A DNA stretch of 64,000 bases from Staphylococcus xylosus NJ (GTDB taxonomy: Bacteria > Bacillota > Bacilli > Staphylococcales > Staphylococcaceae). A program made the translations under genes and the position numbers. The number at the start of each line of letters is the position of its first letter. The stretch's first letter is position 1. The stretch spans positions 1 to 64,000 of the forward strand of contig NZ_ANMR01000017.1 of the NCBI RefSeq assembly GCF_000338275.1, given 5' to 3'. Below, piece after piece: positions 18,752 to 29,527 of this stretch. The notes under the pieces were generated by a model. It ran no database searches, was not told the origin of the DNA, and saw nothing but the letters and a program-made list of their open reading frames with translations.

Positions 18752-19216
18752 TTATGAATGATTTTTTATATTAAAGTTTTTTAATCTTTGACCAATAATT
18801 TCTAGCACATAACGCGCTTGTTCAATTTCATCATCAGATAAATCATGTAACATATCACTGACAATATCATTAATAATCGATTTACTTTCACGATTAAATT
18901 GTTTCCCCTTCTCACTCAATTTAATGTATTTTAATCTTTGATCTGTGTTTTCTTCTGTTTTAACCCATTCCACTACTTCAGCCTGAATTAGTTTCTTAAT
19001 TCTTCTACTGACTGCCGCTTTATTAACTCCTTGTCTTTCTGTTATCTCAGTCAAAGTCATTGTCTTTTCATTTTCAAGCATTAGAATAACATTAGCTTGC
19101 TCTTTGGATATATTATATTCTTCTCTTAGCTCTTTCAATAACTTAGCTAATAATGTGTTGACATCATCAATGAACTCTCCCATGAAGTCAATGTGATTGC
19201 CTAAATTTTTCACCAT
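18752..19216 (-). CDS. tcaR: TcaR, MarR family regulator
   Basis: A 154-residue MarR-type winged-helix regulator. The DNA-binding part reads TLTEITERQGVNKAAVSRRIKKLIQ, nearly as in S. aureus TcaR, and NTDQRLKYIKLSEKGK forms the wing. TcaR controls the tca locus and, in S. epidermidis and S. aureus, biofilm and surface-protein genes. Start taken at the ATG 19216; a GTG directly before it is in frame. A 308-bp gap separates it from tcaA, larger than expected for a tight operon. Confidence 0.92.
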   Translation of the reverse strand: MVKNLGNHIDFMGEFIDDVNTLLAKLLKELREEYNISKEQANVILMLENEKTMTLTEITERQGVNKAAVSRRIKKLIQAEVVEWVKTEENTDQRLKYIKLSEKGKQFNRESKSIINDIVSDMLHDLSDDEIEQARYVLEIIGQRLKNFNIKNHS

Positions 19217-19438
19217 CACTTACACCCCTATATCTTCTATGTATAAAACATTTCATTTACGTTTTTATATTATGTTAATAATATCAATATTTGTAGCCAT
19301 ATAAAAGTAAAATTTAATAAGTTTATTTTGCTTAAAACAATAGTTATATTTTAGCAAATCTAAGCATTGTTAGAGTTGCTTATTTTAGAATATTAAACTA
19401 CATTTAATATACTAAACAATCTGGAGTGAAGCATTAAC

Positions 19439-20404
19439 ATGTTGTCATTGTTTTTATGTATTTTAATATTAATCACATTCATAAGTATGTTCTTAAATTT
19501 TAAATTTTCTACACATCTTGCCAGTTTTATTTCCCAGGTAATAGTAGGATACGCTGTAATTATTTTACATATTGGTCAACACACTTTACCGATAGATTTA
19601 ATTGTCACTATGTTGATAGGCGTTGTATTATTACATGTGAAACATAATCATTTATTACAACATCAAAAAAGTGCATTATTTTTAAAACGACTTTACTTTA
19701 TTGGTTTTAGAATTGTCGTCTTTATGCTTGCTTGTTATTATATTAGTTTTATCCCTATTGCGCTTAATGTCATTTTCTTATGGATTTCAGCCATTGCTTT
19801 TAGTTCTATATTTACCTTTATTTGTTATGTGCTATGTTCGTCTGCTTTTCTAAATAAAAAAGCCCCTCGCGTATTTGATACAATTCTTGTTTTAGGTGCC
19901 GGTATTTTCACAGAACAAGTCACACCAATGTTAGCATGTCGGCTTGATAAGGCTTTGCGTTTGTTTGAAATAAATCCAAATGCAATATTTATCGTGAGTG
20001 GTGGCCAAGGTCCTGATGAACCTATTTCAGAAGCTCGAGCAATGCAACGCTATTTAATTCATAACGGCGTAGATCCTCTTAACATTATATTAGAAGATCA
20101 GTCGACAAGCACTTTAGAAAACATTATGTACACTGCGCAATTAATTCAAGATTCGTTTTCTTATAAGCCTAAAATTGTCTGTGTAACTAGTCAGTTTCAT
20201 ATAATGCGCGCATTACGTTTTGGAGAAAAATTCAATTTAAAGTTAACTGGCATTGGTAGTCACACACCTTATCATTTTTTTGAAATCGCATTAATACGAG
20301 ACTTTTTAGCATTAATGTATCAATATAAAATGATGTTAACTATTTATTTTGCTACTCTCTTTTTTATATGTATCATTGCATTTTGGCATATTCCTCATTT
20401 ATAA
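19439..20404 (+). CDS. YdcF/DUF218 family membrane protein
   Basis: A 321-residue protein: four hydrophobic segments in residues 1-135, then a DUF218 domain (about 145-285) with DTILVLGAGIFTEQVTPML, IVSGGQGPDEPISEARAMQ and EDQSTSTLENI, and a last membrane helix near 295-315. The domain is shared with E. coli SanA and YdcF, which have envelope-related roles; the activity here is unknown. GGAGTG precedes the ATG. It is divergent from tcaR and convergent with hrtA. Confidence 0.85.
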   Translation: MLSLFLCILILITFISMFLNFKFSTHLASFISQVIVGYAVIILHIGQHTLPIDLIVTMLIGVVLLHVKHNHLLQHQKSALFLKRLYFIGFRIVVFMLACYYISFIPIALNVIFLWISAIAFSSIFTFICYVLCSSAFLNKKAPRVFDTILVLGAGIFTEQVTPMLACRLDKALRLFEINPNAIFIVSGGQGPDEPISEARAMQRYLIHNGVDPLNIILEDQSTSTLENIMYTAQLIQDSFSYKPKIVCVTSQFHIMRALRFGEKFNLKLTGIGSHTPYHFFEIALIRDFLALMYQYKMMLTIYFATLFFICIIAFWHIPHL

Positions 20405-20448
20405 CCTAATTGCATTACTTAATTTGTAAATATAAAAGTATATATAAT

Positions 20449-20482
20449 AAAGCCAAGGGCACAAATCAATGCCCTTGGCTTT
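20449..20482. terminator. Bidirectional terminator between ydcF-like gene and hrtA
   Basis: A perfect 12-bp stem (20449-20460 with 20471-20482), GC-rich at the top, flanked by A and T tracts, between convergent genes. Confidence 0.9.
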
Positions 20483-20493
20483 TAAAGTTTCTA

Positions 20494-21162
20494 TTAGCTA
20501 TTTACAATAACGCCATCATCGAGTTCTATAACTCTATCTGCGTATTCAAACAATCTTTTATCATGAGTAATCATAATACCAATCATTCTTTTACTTTGGA
20601 TTTGATTTTTAATCATCTCTATAACTTCAGTTGCTCTTTCTGCATCTAAACTAGCAGTTGGTTCATCTGCTAAAATTATTTTAGGATTATTCATTAAAGC
20701 TCTCATAATTGCTACACGTTGTTTTTCACCGCCAGATAACATATGAGGAAATACATTTAATCTGTGTGACAAACCGATTTGTTTTAGCAACATTTCAGCT
20801 CTTTGGTTTGCATCTTTTTTAGACATGCCCGCTTCTCTGCCAATTGTTGTTAATTGTGCTTTCACCTTTAAATATGGTACTAAATGAGATGATTGAAAGA
20901 TAAAACCAATTTCATTTAACCTTAACTCTGATGCTTTTTTGTCACTATCATATAAAGGTGCATCATTATATAAGATGTCACCACTATTTTGTGATAATAA
21001 ACCACCTAAAATAGTTAATAATGTCGTTTTACCTGAACCTGAAGCACCATTGAGTATAACGAATTCCCCATCGCTAACTTCAAAGTTAATACCTTTTAAT
21101 ACAGTTGTTTCTGATTGACCTTTACCAAATGATTTTTTAATATCTTTAACTTGTAAACTCAT
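20494..21162 (-). CDS. hrtA: HrtA, heme efflux ABC transporter ATPase
   Basis: A 222-residue ABC ATPase of the LolD/MacB class. Walker A GASGSGKT is at 39-46, the signature [14 protein letters not shown] and Walker [13 protein letters not shown] follow. With HrtB it relieves heme toxicity in staphylococci. Its ATG shares one base with the hrtB stop (TAATG), so translation is coupled. The operon faces away from hssRS and an HssR box lies upstream of hrtB. Confidence 0.95.
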   Translation of the reverse strand: MSLQVKDIKKSFGKGQSETTVLKGINFEVSDGEFVILNGASGSGKTTLLTILGGLLSQNSGDILYNDAPLYDSDKKASELRLNEIGFIFQSSHLVPYLKVKAQLTTIGREAGMSKKDANQRAEMLLKQIGLSHRLNVFPHMLSGGEKQRVAIMRALMNNPKIILADEPTASLDAERATEVIEMIKNQIQSKRMIGIMITHDKRLFEYADRVIELDDGVIVNS

Positions 21163-22214
21163 TATTCTCCACCTCCAATTGCTTCAATAGGATCAACTTT
21201 AAATAATTTAATTAGTGATAAGGCAGCACCAATGATTGCAACAACAATAAACACTCCAACCACGAGTAGTAAATTCGATGCTGTCACGTGGAATGGCATA
21301 GCTACTGGCATAACAAATGATAAACCACTAATAATACCTACAGAAATCAATACACCTATCATAGTTGTGATTAATATTTGGATTACAAGTGCACTGATTA
21401 GATGTCTTGTCTTAATACCAATTGCTTTTAGAATACCTATTTCTGGAATTTTTTGGATTGTCATTACATAGAAAAATGCACTTAATACAATTGCTGAAAT
21501 CACAAATAAACTTATAATCATCATATTTAACGGTGCTTGCTCAGCTTGGTAACTGGCAATTTCACTTGTGATATCATCCTCACTGAATATTTTAACACCT
21601 GAAATATCTTTGATTTTATCTTGTTGTGATTGAGATAAATCTCTTACTGGGTAAACAGTGCTATTCTCTTTATTCAAGCTATCAAATCCGTTATTGCTCA
21701 TCATTACTGCTGAACTGTGAGAATACATTGTATCGTCAAGAATACCTGATACTTTAAGTTGTCCCCCGTCTTTCACTTTTATAGTGTCACCAATATTAAT
21801 ACCATCAGCTGTAAGCTTATTATTGATTGCTACTTCATTATTTTTTGTTGGATAGTTACCATCTTTCAATTCTGGTTTTTCATCTTTTACTGTGTTCGTC
21901 ATGATAACATCTTCTTCGTCTTTATTTATTTTTAACGTTTGCGATGCTAACTTTAATGGTTCTTGATCTGTAATATCTTCAATTTCCTTTTGTTGCTCAG
22001 GACTAATAATAGACTTCGTAATATCTGGTTGCTTATTATCCTGTAACACGTATTTTTCAGTTTTCATGTTATCTAACATTGATATATTCTCTCTGGCTAA
22101 ACCTTGCGCTAATCCACTAATAAATAAAACCATAATACCAAGTAATAATATAATTAACATGATTAAAATATAACGAAATTTATAATATTTAATCTCTTGC
22201 CATGCTAATTTCAT
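21162..22214 (-). CDS. hrtB: HrtB, heme efflux ABC transporter permease
   Basis: A 350-residue FtsX-type permease: one N-terminal helix (about 15-35), a large extracellular domain, then three membrane helices after residue 230, including [14 protein letters not shown] before the second. HrtB positions heme for export by HrtAB. I chose the ATG at 22214; a TTG codon directly before it is in frame. It is the first gene of the hrt operon, 48 bases downstream of the HssR box. Confidence 0.94.
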   Translation of the reverse strand: MKLAWQEIKYYKFRYILIMLIILLLGIMVLFISGLAQGLARENISMLDNMKTEKYVLQDNKQPDITKSIISPEQQKEIEDITDQEPLKLASQTLKINKDEEDVIMTNTVKDEKPELKDGNYPTKNNEVAINNKLTADGINIGDTIKVKDGGQLKVSGILDDTMYSHSSAVMMSNNGFDSLNKENSTVYPVRDLSQSQQDKIKDISGVKIFSEDDITSEIASYQAEQAPLNMMIISLFVISAIVLSAFFYVMTIQKIPEIGILKAIGIKTRHLISALVIQILITTMIGVLISVGIISGLSFVMPVAMPFHVTASNLLLVVGVFIVVAIIGAALSLIKLFKVDPIEAIGGGE

Positions 22215-22261
22215 CAATTCCCACTCCTTCTCTAAAACTTATATTTAGAGTCTAATATCAC

Positions 22262-22281
22262 TATGTGAACTCAATATGAAC
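22262..22281 (-). promoter_or_regulatory. HssR box upstream of hrtB
   Basis: On the minus strand the sequence reads GTTCATATT-GA-GTTCACATA, a direct repeat with a 2-base spacer. This agrees with the published HssR-binding repeat (GTTCATATT twice, 2 bases apart) in the hrtAB promoter of S. aureus, with two changes in the second half. Confidence 0.88.
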
Positions 22282-22361
22282 TTTTGTTAATTTTTTACTA
22301 TTTGTGAAGTTATTTGGTTATGTTTATAATGGCAATAATACTGAATAAGGAGATTTTGCGC

Positions 22362-23036
22362 ATGACAACTTGTTTAATTGTTGATGACGACAAAAAAATA
22401 TTAGAGTACGTTTCAAATTACACACAGCGCGAAGGGTTAAATACAATTACGCAATCTAGCGCTGAAAATGCCTTAACTTACCTTGAAACGAATCAAGTGG
22501 ATATCGTAATTATTGATGTCATGATGGGAGGCATGAGTGGTTTTGAACTTTGCAAAATTTTAAAAGAGGATTATGAAATGCCTGTCATTATGCTAACTGC
22601 TCGTGATGCGTTAAGCGATAAAGAACAAGCATATTTAACGGGTACTGATGATTATGTGACGAAACCTTTTGAAGTTAAAGAGTTAATGTTTAGGATTAAA
22701 GCAGTACTTAAACGTTATAATATCAATGCACATAATGAAATTACTATAGGTAATATTACTTTAAATCAAGCATATTTAGAACTTCAATCCGATACGAAAT
22801 CAATGAATTTACCTAATAAAGAATTTCAATTACTTTTTTTACTTGCTTCTAACCCTAGACAAATATTTAATCGGGATGTATTAATAGAAAAAATATGGGG
22901 CTTTGATTATGAAGGTGATGAACGTACAGTCGATGTTCATATCAAGCGTCTAAGGAAACGCCTTGAAAAATTAAATGCTAATGTGACGATTTTCACAGTA
23001 CGCGGTTTAGGTTATAAGGTGGATGACCATGTTTAA
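22362..23036 (+). CDS. hssR: HssR, heme-sensing response regulator
   Basis: A 224-residue OmpR-type response regulator. Acidic residues DDD at 8-10, the phosphorylated Asp at 52 (IIDVMM) and Lys in VTKPF are all present, followed by a winged-helix domain ending in VRGLGYKVDDHV. Length and the Asp position match S. aureus HssR. AAGGAG lies before the ATG at 22362; the frame upstream has other ATGs without a site. It activates hrtAB when phosphorylated by HssS. Confidence 0.95.
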   Translation: MTTCLIVDDDKKILEYVSNYTQREGLNTITQSSAENALTYLETNQVDIVIIDVMMGGMSGFELCKILKEDYEMPVIMLTARDALSDKEQAYLTGTDDYVTKPFEVKELMFRIKAVLKRYNINAHNEITIGNITLNQAYLELQSDTKSMNLPNKEFQLLFLLASNPRQIFNRDVLIEKIWGFDYEGDERTVDVHIKRLRKRLEKLNANVTIFTVRGLGYKVDDHV

Positions 23037-24393
23037 ATCCCTATATTCACGAATTGCTATATACACAATTGCCGTCATGTTATTTAGTGCTATTGTCAGT
23101 TTTTTATGCACAAATATCATCTACCATAACTATTTAAAAGCAAATAACGATGCAAAAATCATGCGTACTTTAGAAGATGCTATCAGTTATCAAAAACAGT
23201 CAAATATTGAATCTTTAGATCCTTTTTTCAACCATTTAGGGGAAATGAATTACCAAGTAATGACAATTTCTGAAAATGGTAAACGTTCTTTTTATGGTGC
23301 TAATTTTAGAAAAGATAACGTGGATAACAAGGTCATTCAAACAGTACTAGAAGGCAAAGACTACCATGGTATTCGAAACCTACCATATAACCCAATCGTT
23401 ACTGGTTTCTTTGAAAATACCACGCAAAATACTGTAGGTATGTCATTTGAAGATAAAGGTAAAAAGTATGCAGTATTTATGAGACCTGATATTGGGAAAA
23501 CATTTAGTGAATTCAGAGTATTTTTAGTCATATTAATCTCATTATTACTTCTGTTTTCTATTATATTAGTCATTTTATCAACCTATACTATTATCAAGCC
23601 TATTCAACAATTAAAGCATGCAACTGAAAGACTTATGAAAGGTAATTTCGATACGCCAATTCATGTTACTAGAAAAGATGAGTTTGGCACATTACAATTC
23701 CGCTTCGACCGCATGCGCCTTTCACTTAAACAATTAGACGATATGCGACAACATTTTGTTCAAAACGTATCACATGAAATTAAAACGCCATTAACACATA
23801 TTCATCATCTATTGGACCAGCTGAAATTCGCTAAAAATGCTGAAGCACGTACACAATACATTGATGATATATACCAAATTACAAGTCAATTAAGTGAATT
23901 AACTAAAGCATTGTTATTATTATCTGAAATTGATAATGGAGAACATTTAGTCTTTGAAGACCATATTGAATTAAACCGATTACTCAAACAAATCATTCGT
24001 CATGAACAATTTTCTGCTAATGAAAAAGATTTAATTATCATGTCTGATTTAGCTGAAATAACTATTTATGGTAATGAGCGTCTTTTACATCAAGCTTTCC
24101 AAAATATAATTACCAATGCCATAAAATATTCACAACAGGGTGGTATCATCGATGTCACACTCAATCAAGACTTCGAGACAATTACTTGTGAAATCACAGA
24201 TGACGGAGAAGGTATGTCTAAAGAAACACAAGCGCGTTTATTCGAACGCTTTTATAAAGCAAGTAGTAATGACAATAGTAATGGCTTAGGTCTAGCTATA
24301 GCAAAAACAATATTTGAACTACATGATGGCTCTATTTCAGTCCAAAGTAAAAAGGATGAAGGCACTACCTTTACAATTCAGATTAAAAAATAA
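23029..24393 (+). CDS. hssS: HssS, heme-sensing histidine kinase
   Basis: A 454-residue sensor kinase with two membrane helices (about 10-30 and 164-187) flanking an external sensor of about 130 residues, then a HAMP domain, the H-box QNVSHEIKTPLTH with His 249, and the ATPase motifs ITNAIKYS, DDGEGMS and GLGLAIAK. The start at 23029 gives MFKSLY, as in S. aureus HssS, and overlaps hssR by 8 bases, so the two are coupled; an in-frame ATG lies 6 bases upstream. Confidence 0.95.
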   Translation: MFKSLYSRIAIYTIAVMLFSAIVSFLCTNIIYHNYLKANNDAKIMRTLEDAISYQKQSNIESLDPFFNHLGEMNYQVMTISENGKRSFYGANFRKDNVDNKVIQTVLEGKDYHGIRNLPYNPIVTGFFENTTQNTVGMSFEDKGKKYAVFMRPDIGKTFSEFRVFLVILISLLLLFSIILVILSTYTIIKPIQQLKHATERLMKGNFDTPIHVTRKDEFGTLQFRFDRMRLSLKQLDDMRQHFVQNVSHEIKTPLTHIHHLLDQLKFAKNAEARTQYIDDIYQITSQLSELTKALLLLSEIDNGEHLVFEDHIELNRLLKQIIRHEQFSANEKDLIIMSDLAEITIYGNERLLHQAFQNIITNAIKYSQQGGIIDVTLNQDFETITCEITDDGEGMSKETQARLFERFYKASSNDNSNGLGLAIAKTIFELHDGSISVQSKKDEGTTFTIQIKK

Positions 24394-24438
24394 ATATTGT
24401 TCATTGAGTCTAAAAATAAATATTTCTAGTGAGAATAT

Positions 24439-24485
24439 AAAATGCTGGGAGTTGTGCATGTATTAACTTGCCCTTCTAGCATTTT
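24439..24485 (+). terminator. Terminator after hssS
   Basis: An 8-bp stem (24439-24446 with 24478-24485) and imperfect inner pairing, followed by CTTTATGTTT. Weaker than others here. Confidence 0.55.
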
Positions 24486-24512
24486 CTTTATGTTTAAAAA
24501 AAATCAATATAA

Positions 24513-24553
24513 AAAGACAAACCGCACGTTACAACAACGCTTAGTTTGTCTTT
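24513..24553 (-). terminator. Terminator after mqo
   Basis: A 10-bp perfect stem (AAAGACAAAC, 24513-24522, with 24544-24553), preceded on the plus strand by a run of A, which is a T tract on the minus strand. Confidence 0.78.
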
Positions 24554-24606
24554 ATCAATAGAACAATAAGCTTGGAGGTATAATCAAGCTTTATTATATT
24601 AAGTAA

Positions 24607-26085
24607 TTAATTAATTTTTAAATTTTCCGTAATTTCTTTATTTAATTGAGTATATAACGCTTCATTTTCTGATAGTTTCATACCATATGAAGGTATGATT
24701 TCTTTAACTTTATCTTCCCAATTAGTAAATTCGTCTTTGTAACAACGCTTGAGCAAATCAAGCATAATATCGACTGCCGTAGATGCACCTGGAGACGCAC
24801 CTAAGAGTGCAGATAATGAACCATCTTCTGACGTAATAACTTCCGTACCAAATTGTAATGTTCCTTTGCCTTGATCCGTATCTTTAATTACTTGAACACG
24901 TTGTCCAGCAACGACGATTTCCCAATCTTCGCTTTTAGCATTAGGTACAAATTGACGTAAATCTTCCATACGTTCTTCATTTGATAAAGTTAATTGCGAG
25001 ATAAGATATTTCGTTAAATTCATTTCTTTAATTCCTGCAGATAGCATAGTGATAAGGTTATTTGGCTTAACAGATTTGATTAAATCCATATTAGAACCCG
25101 TTTTTAAGAATTTTGGTGAAAAACCTGCAAACGGACCAAACAAAATAGTTCGTTTACCATCTATGTAACGTGTATCTAAATGTGGTACTGACATTGGTGG
25201 AGCACCTACTGGAGCTTTACCATAAACTTTAGCTAAATGCTTTTTGGCAATAGCTTCATCTTTACATACTAAGAACAATCCACTTACTGGGAAACCACCA
25301 ATATGTTTAGACTCTTTAATTCCTGTTTTTTGTAACAACTGTAAACTAGCGCCACCAGCACCAATAAATACAAAATCACTTTCAACAATCGTCTCATCGT
25401 TCGTTTGCAAGTCTTTAACTTTTACTTCCCAAACTCCATCTTCACGTTGTTGAATGTCTCTTACTTCATGTTCATAATTTAACTCTACTTGCTTATCTTC
25501 TAAATTCTCAAATAACTTTCTAGTTAATGCGCTGAAGTTAACGTCTGTACCTGTTTTATCATAACTAATCGCCATTGGTATATTAGACGTACGCCCCTCC
25601 ATAATAAGTGGCGTCCATTCAGCAATTTTATTTTTATCATCTGTTATTTCCATATTACTAAATAAAATGTTTTTATTTAGTCTGTCCACACGTCTTTTCA
25701 AGAAATCAACATTTTTAACACCTTGAACAAAACTCATATGCGGTACTGGTTTGATAAATTTTTCTGGGTTTTCAAGTTGCCCTTGTTTAATTAAATAGCT
25801 CCAAAACTGTTTTGAAACTTGGAATTGTTCATTAATTTTAACCGCTTTATTGATATCTATTGTTCCATCTTTATTTTCACTAGTATAGTTTAATTCACAT
25901 AACGCAGAATGACCTGTACCTGCATTATTCCATGCATTAGAACTTTCCTCCGCAGGTGTAGCTAACCTTTCAAACATCTTAACTTCTTTCTCAGGTGCGA
26001 GTTCTTTTAATAATGTTCCTAACGTTGCGCTCATGATACCGCCACCAATTAAGATGACATCTGTTTTGCTATGTTGTGTACTCAT
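24607..26085 (-). CDS. mqo: Malate:quinone oxidoreductase
   Basis: A 492-residue FAD-dependent peripheral membrane enzyme that oxidises malate to oxaloacetate and passes electrons to menaquinone. The N-terminal [16 protein letters not shown] is the FAD-binding fold; [33 protein letters not shown] and [19 protein letters not shown] are Mqo signatures. Length is normal. It serves the TCA cycle and lactate growth, in line with the lactate permease 1.8 kb away. GGGGGA precedes the ATG. Confidence 0.95.
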   Translation of the reverse strand: MSTQHSKTDVILIGGGIMSATLGTLLKELAPEKEVKMFERLATPAEESSNAWNNAGTGHSALCELNYTSENKDGTIDINKAVKINEQFQVSKQFWSYLIKQGQLENPEKFIKPVPHMSFVQGVKNVDFLKRRVDRLNKNILFSNMEITDDKNKIAEWTPLIMEGRTSNIPMAISYDKTGTDVNFSALTRKLFENLEDKQVELNYEHEVRDIQQREDGVWEVKVKDLQTNDETIVESDFVFIGAGGASLQLLQKTGIKESKHIGGFPVSGLFLVCKDEAIAKKHLAKVYGKAPVGAPPMSVPHLDTRYIDGKRTILFGPFAGFSPKFLKTGSNMDLIKSVKPNNLITMLSAGIKEMNLTKYLISQLTLSNEERMEDLRQFVPNAKSEDWEIVVAGQRVQVIKDTDQGKGTLQFGTEVITSEDGSLSALLGASPGASTAVDIMLDLLKRCYKDEFTNWEDKVKEIIPSYGMKLSENEALYTQLNKEITENLKIN

Positions 26086-26479
26086 AACAAATACAGTCCC
26101 CCTTTTATATGTGTTAAATAGAAACGTTGTCTTTAATGTTATTAATCACATCAATAAAAATAAAGCGTTTTCCATAGATTAAAATAATAAAGCACGTATT
26201 ATCGCTATGTAATTAAACAATAACACAATATATTTCCATACCTCTCTAATTATATACATAATCAGCTCATGAAAAAAGGGCTTTCAGCAATTCTACACAA
26301 ATTTTGTTAATATGTGTTAACTAGCTCACACAAAAATTCTTATACTTTCTTAGTGAAAAAGCTAATATAACGCTATATTGATTGCTAGTTTAAAATTATT
26401 TAGCTATTATACCTATACAAAATTCATTTCATGCTATAATGAATTTCAATTTAAGTAAAGTTCTTTTGGAGGTTTTTTA
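26086..26479. other. Divergent promoter region mqo / glycosyltransferase (394 bp)
   Basis: An AT-rich gap with no credible reading frame. An imperfect 18-bp dyad at 26313-26330 (TGTG, ten bases, CACA) resembles a Rex or Crp-type site but has several mismatches to either consensus. TATAAT at 26436-26441 could be the -10 of the plus-strand gene. Confidence 0.45.
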
Positions 26480-27628
26480 ATGAAATCAATAACATTTTTC
26501 ATGCATAATGTTTATGCAATGGGAGGCACCGTCAAGTCTATTTCTCAATTGGCAAATATATTAGCTGAAAAAGGACATCATGTAGAAATCATAACTATTT
26601 TTAAAGGGGCTGATTCGCCTTACTTTGATATTCATGAATCCATTAAAATAAAACCTTTAATTAACTATCAATTTCACCCACTTAATATAAAAGACATTAT
26701 TATAAATAGGATCGCTAAATTCACATCATTTTCCAGACCAAAATATATCTCTCAATTTGAACCAGGGATTGATCAATTTTCTCACTATATAGAAAAAAAA
26801 ATGATTAAAGCTATAAGCAATGTTTCTACAGATGTGATTGTAGGTACCCGTGCAAGTTTTAATATATTAATTGCTAAATATGCTAGTACTCAAATAGAAA
26901 AAGTTGGTATGGAACATATGAACTTTGATGCACATTCTGAACCATATCAACAAGAAATTATTAAAAGTTATAGAGGTTTAGATAAAATCACAACATTAAC
27001 TACTGTAGATAAGAACAAATACCAATCACATATCGATACACCAGTATTCGTAGTTCCTAATATTATCAATGAAGTTCGTCTTCACGAACCGAAAAGCAAA
27101 ATCATCTGTGCAGCTGGCCGTTTAGAATATGAAAAAGGATTTGATTTATTGGTTGAAAGTATTAATCCTATTCAACAAGTTGTTAGAAAATTTAATTATC
27201 AAGTTCACATATATGGTGAAGGCAAAGAACAAGCAAATCTGCAACAAATGATTAATCAATATAACCTATCAGACATTGTAAAATTGTATGGCTCCACACA
27301 ACAATTAAACGAAAAATTAGCAGTAAGTGAAATCACTGTTATCCCTTCGCGTAATGAAGGTTTCGGTATGGTGATATTAGAAGCTATGAACCAAAGCAGT
27401 GTAGTAGTGAGTTTTGATGGCAATGCTGGCCCTGATTCAATCATCCAAAATAATGTAAATGGCTATTTAATTGAACATGAAAACGTAAATGCATTATCTA
27501 ATCAATTACGCCGACTCATAAACCAAGAGTTCAAAGATGAAGTTGTTATTCAAAATGGTTATAAAACCGTTGCATCTTATGCACCAAAAGCGATTTATCA
27601 AGACTTTTTAACTATGTTAAACGCTTAA
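26480..27628 (+). CDS. Family 4 glycosyltransferase
   Basis: A 382-residue GT-B enzyme. The N-terminal half begins ITFFMHNVYAMGGTVKS, an acceptor-side glycine loop; the C-terminal half has CAAGRLEYEKGFDLLVES and the E-x7-E donor motif in SRNEGFGMVILEAM. It has no membrane anchor. Such proteins in staphylococci often glycosylate teichoic acid or surface proteins, and a CDP-glycerol polymerase-like gene lies just beyond lctP. That role is an inference. TTTGGAGG lies 8 bases before the ATG. Confidence 0.82.
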   Translation: MKSITFFMHNVYAMGGTVKSISQLANILAEKGHHVEIITIFKGADSPYFDIHESIKIKPLINYQFHPLNIKDIIINRIAKFTSFSRPKYISQFEPGIDQFSHYIEKKMIKAISNVSTDVIVGTRASFNILIAKYASTQIEKVGMEHMNFDAHSEPYQQEIIKSYRGLDKITTLTTVDKNKYQSHIDTPVFVVPNIINEVRLHEPKSKIICAAGRLEYEKGFDLLVESINPIQQVVRKFNYQVHIYGEGKEQANLQQMINQYNLSDIVKLYGSTQQLNEKLAVSEITVIPSRNEGFGMVILEAMNQSSVVVSFDGNAGPDSIIQNNVNGYLIEHENVNALSNQLRRLINQEFKDEVVIQNGYKTVASYAPKAIYQDFLTMLNA

Positions 27629-27746
27629 TTATAATAATATTGAATATTTTCAAAAACGAAGTAATGCAAAGGTTTGCTAAGTTTCCTAGTAATATATTCA
27701 ATACTTAAAATATGTAATTTAAGCACGTCCAATATTAATAATTCAT

Positions 27747-27799
27747 AAAAACACGCTCGTATAAATTCATTGTGATATGAATTTAACGAGCGTGTTTTT
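27747..27799. terminator. Bidirectional terminator between glycosyltransferase and lctP
   Basis: A 14-bp stem (27747-27760 with 27786-27799) continues into a 9-bp inner stem (27762-27770 with 27777-27785), with A and T tracts at the base. One of the strongest hairpins in the window. Confidence 0.9.
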
Positions 27800-27875
27800 A
27801 ATTTATCCTCATAAATTAAGATACATTTACTAAATTGAGGAGTATTTATATTTGTAACATAATTGGTTTAAATTA

Positions 27876-29477
27876 TTACATGAATAAATGTAATAAGAAT
27901 GTCCAGATACATACAAATATAAGTAAAGCAATACTATAGCGTAATGTCATTTTCAACAATTCAGATTCTTTCCCGACTTGTTGTACAGAAGCTGTCGCAA
28001 TCGCAATAGATTGTGGTGATATTAATTTAGCAGCCACACCACCGACAGTATTTGCTGATACTAGTAAAGCACCACTAGCGCCAATATTATTTGCAACTGC
28101 TGCTTGAATTGGTGCAAACAATGAGTTGTTATTTGTAACAGAACCTGTTAAGAATACGCCAATCCACCCCAATATTGGAGATAATAATGGGAAAATGCTT
28201 CCTGTTTTTGCAATACCCTCACCTACTGCGCTACTTAACCCAGCGTAAGTCATTAATTTAGATATTACCAAGATAAAACAAATCGTTATAATTGGTAACC
28301 ACAATTCTTTAAACGCTTCTTTAAATAGTCCTATGCCATCCTTAAATTTAACATTTTTTGACATTAGAATTGTAATAATAATTACAAGTAAAATAGCTGT
28401 TCCGGTTTGACCTATTATATTCAATGGCAATGTGATTGCTTTATTTGCAATATCGCTATAAGTCCCGGGTAACGTTATATTAAAGACAAGTGAAGATAAT
28501 GCACCATCTGGAGCGAAAAGTGCTTTAAAGCTTTGCGCACTCCATATCATTACAATCACAGTTAAAATCACAAACGGGCTCCAAGCATATATTATTTCTT
28601 TAGGTTTGTGTTTTGTAATTGCTTGAGGCTTTTCATCTTTTTTCAATCTAAAGATATTTTTCGGTTGGAATTTTTTCGAGAATAAAGCTAAAGCTAACAT
28701 TGAAACTAATGGTGGTATAATATCGGCCAATTCAGGTCCAATAAATACAGTGATTAAACCTTGTAATACTGCGAAAGTACCACCAACAATTAAAATAGCT
28801 GGCAAGGTTTCTTTAATACCTTTAAAGCCATCAATAATCCATATTAATAAAAATGGTATTAACAAATTCATAAATACTAATGTTAATGCTGACATTTGGG
28901 AAACTGCCATACCTGAAATATTATCTGGTAAACCTAATGTGTCAATAACAGTGACAGGTAAACCAATTGCTCCAAATGCACCTGCAGACGCATTAGCTAT
29001 TAAACAAAGCATTGCTGCTTGTAATGGACCAAATCCTAACTGTGTTAGTAATAATGCACAAATTGCAATTGGCACACCAAAACCTGCTGCACCTTCTAAA
29101 AAGCCATTAAACGCAAAACCAATTAACAATAATTGGATACGCTGATCTTGTGAAATACTAGAAATACTATCTTGTATCGTATTAAACTGGCCAGTTTTAT
29201 TCGTAATCTTATAAAGTAAAACTGCCATAACTACAATATATCCAATTGGTATAATACCCTGGAAAAATCCTTCAACGACTGCTCCCGATGCTATCGTCAC
29301 AGGTAGTTTGAAGAATAGCATGGCAATAATAAGTGTAACAACTACGGTTGTTAATGAAGCATAAATACCTTTCATCTTAAAAAGAGTTAGACATAAAAGA
29401 AATAAAACTATAGGTATTGCTGCTACTAATGTTGATAACAAGATGTTACCAAAGGGGTTAAAAGATTCTACAAACAT
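27876..29477 (-). CDS. lctP: L-lactate permease
   Basis: A 533-residue LctP family transporter with about 12-14 membrane helices that imports or exports lactate with protons. Typical segments include GFLEGAAGFGVPIAICALLL, and near the C-terminus FLTGSVTNNNSLFAPIQ and ANTVGGVAAKLISPQSIAIA. A perfect Rex operator lies 51 bases upstream (29528-29545), implying repression when NAD+ is high and expression at low oxygen, as for lactate genes in S. aureus. GGAAGTGAG precedes the ATG. Confidence 0.95.
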   Translation of the reverse strand: MFVESFNPFGNILLSTLVAAIPIVLFLLCLTLFKMKGIYASLTTVVVTLIIAMLFFKLPVTIASGAVVEGFFQGIIPIGYIVVMAVLLYKITNKTGQFNTIQDSISSISQDQRIQLLLIGFAFNGFLEGAAGFGVPIAICALLLTQLGFGPLQAAMLCLIANASAGAFGAIGLPVTVIDTLGLPDNISGMAVSQMSALTLVFMNLLIPFLLIWIIDGFKGIKETLPAILIVGGTFAVLQGLITVFIGPELADIIPPLVSMLALALFSKKFQPKNIFRLKKDEKPQAITKHKPKEIIYAWSPFVILTVIVMIWSAQSFKALFAPDGALSSLVFNITLPGTYSDIANKAITLPLNIIGQTGTAILLVIIITILMSKNVKFKDGIGLFKEAFKELWLPIITICFILVISKLMTYAGLSSAVGEGIAKTGSIFPLLSPILGWIGVFLTGSVTNNNSLFAPIQAAVANNIGASGALLVSANTVGGVAAKLISPQSIAIATASVQQVGKESELLKMTLRYSIALLIFVCIWTFLLHLFM

Positions 29478-29527
29478 TTTGACTCACTTCCATTTTCTAT
29501 TTTTATTTGGCATTGAAGAACCTGATA

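Noticed and set aside
26313..26330. Rex site before mqo
   Set aside because: The TGTG/CACA ends fit, but inner bases differ from the consensus at several positions; kept only as a weak note.
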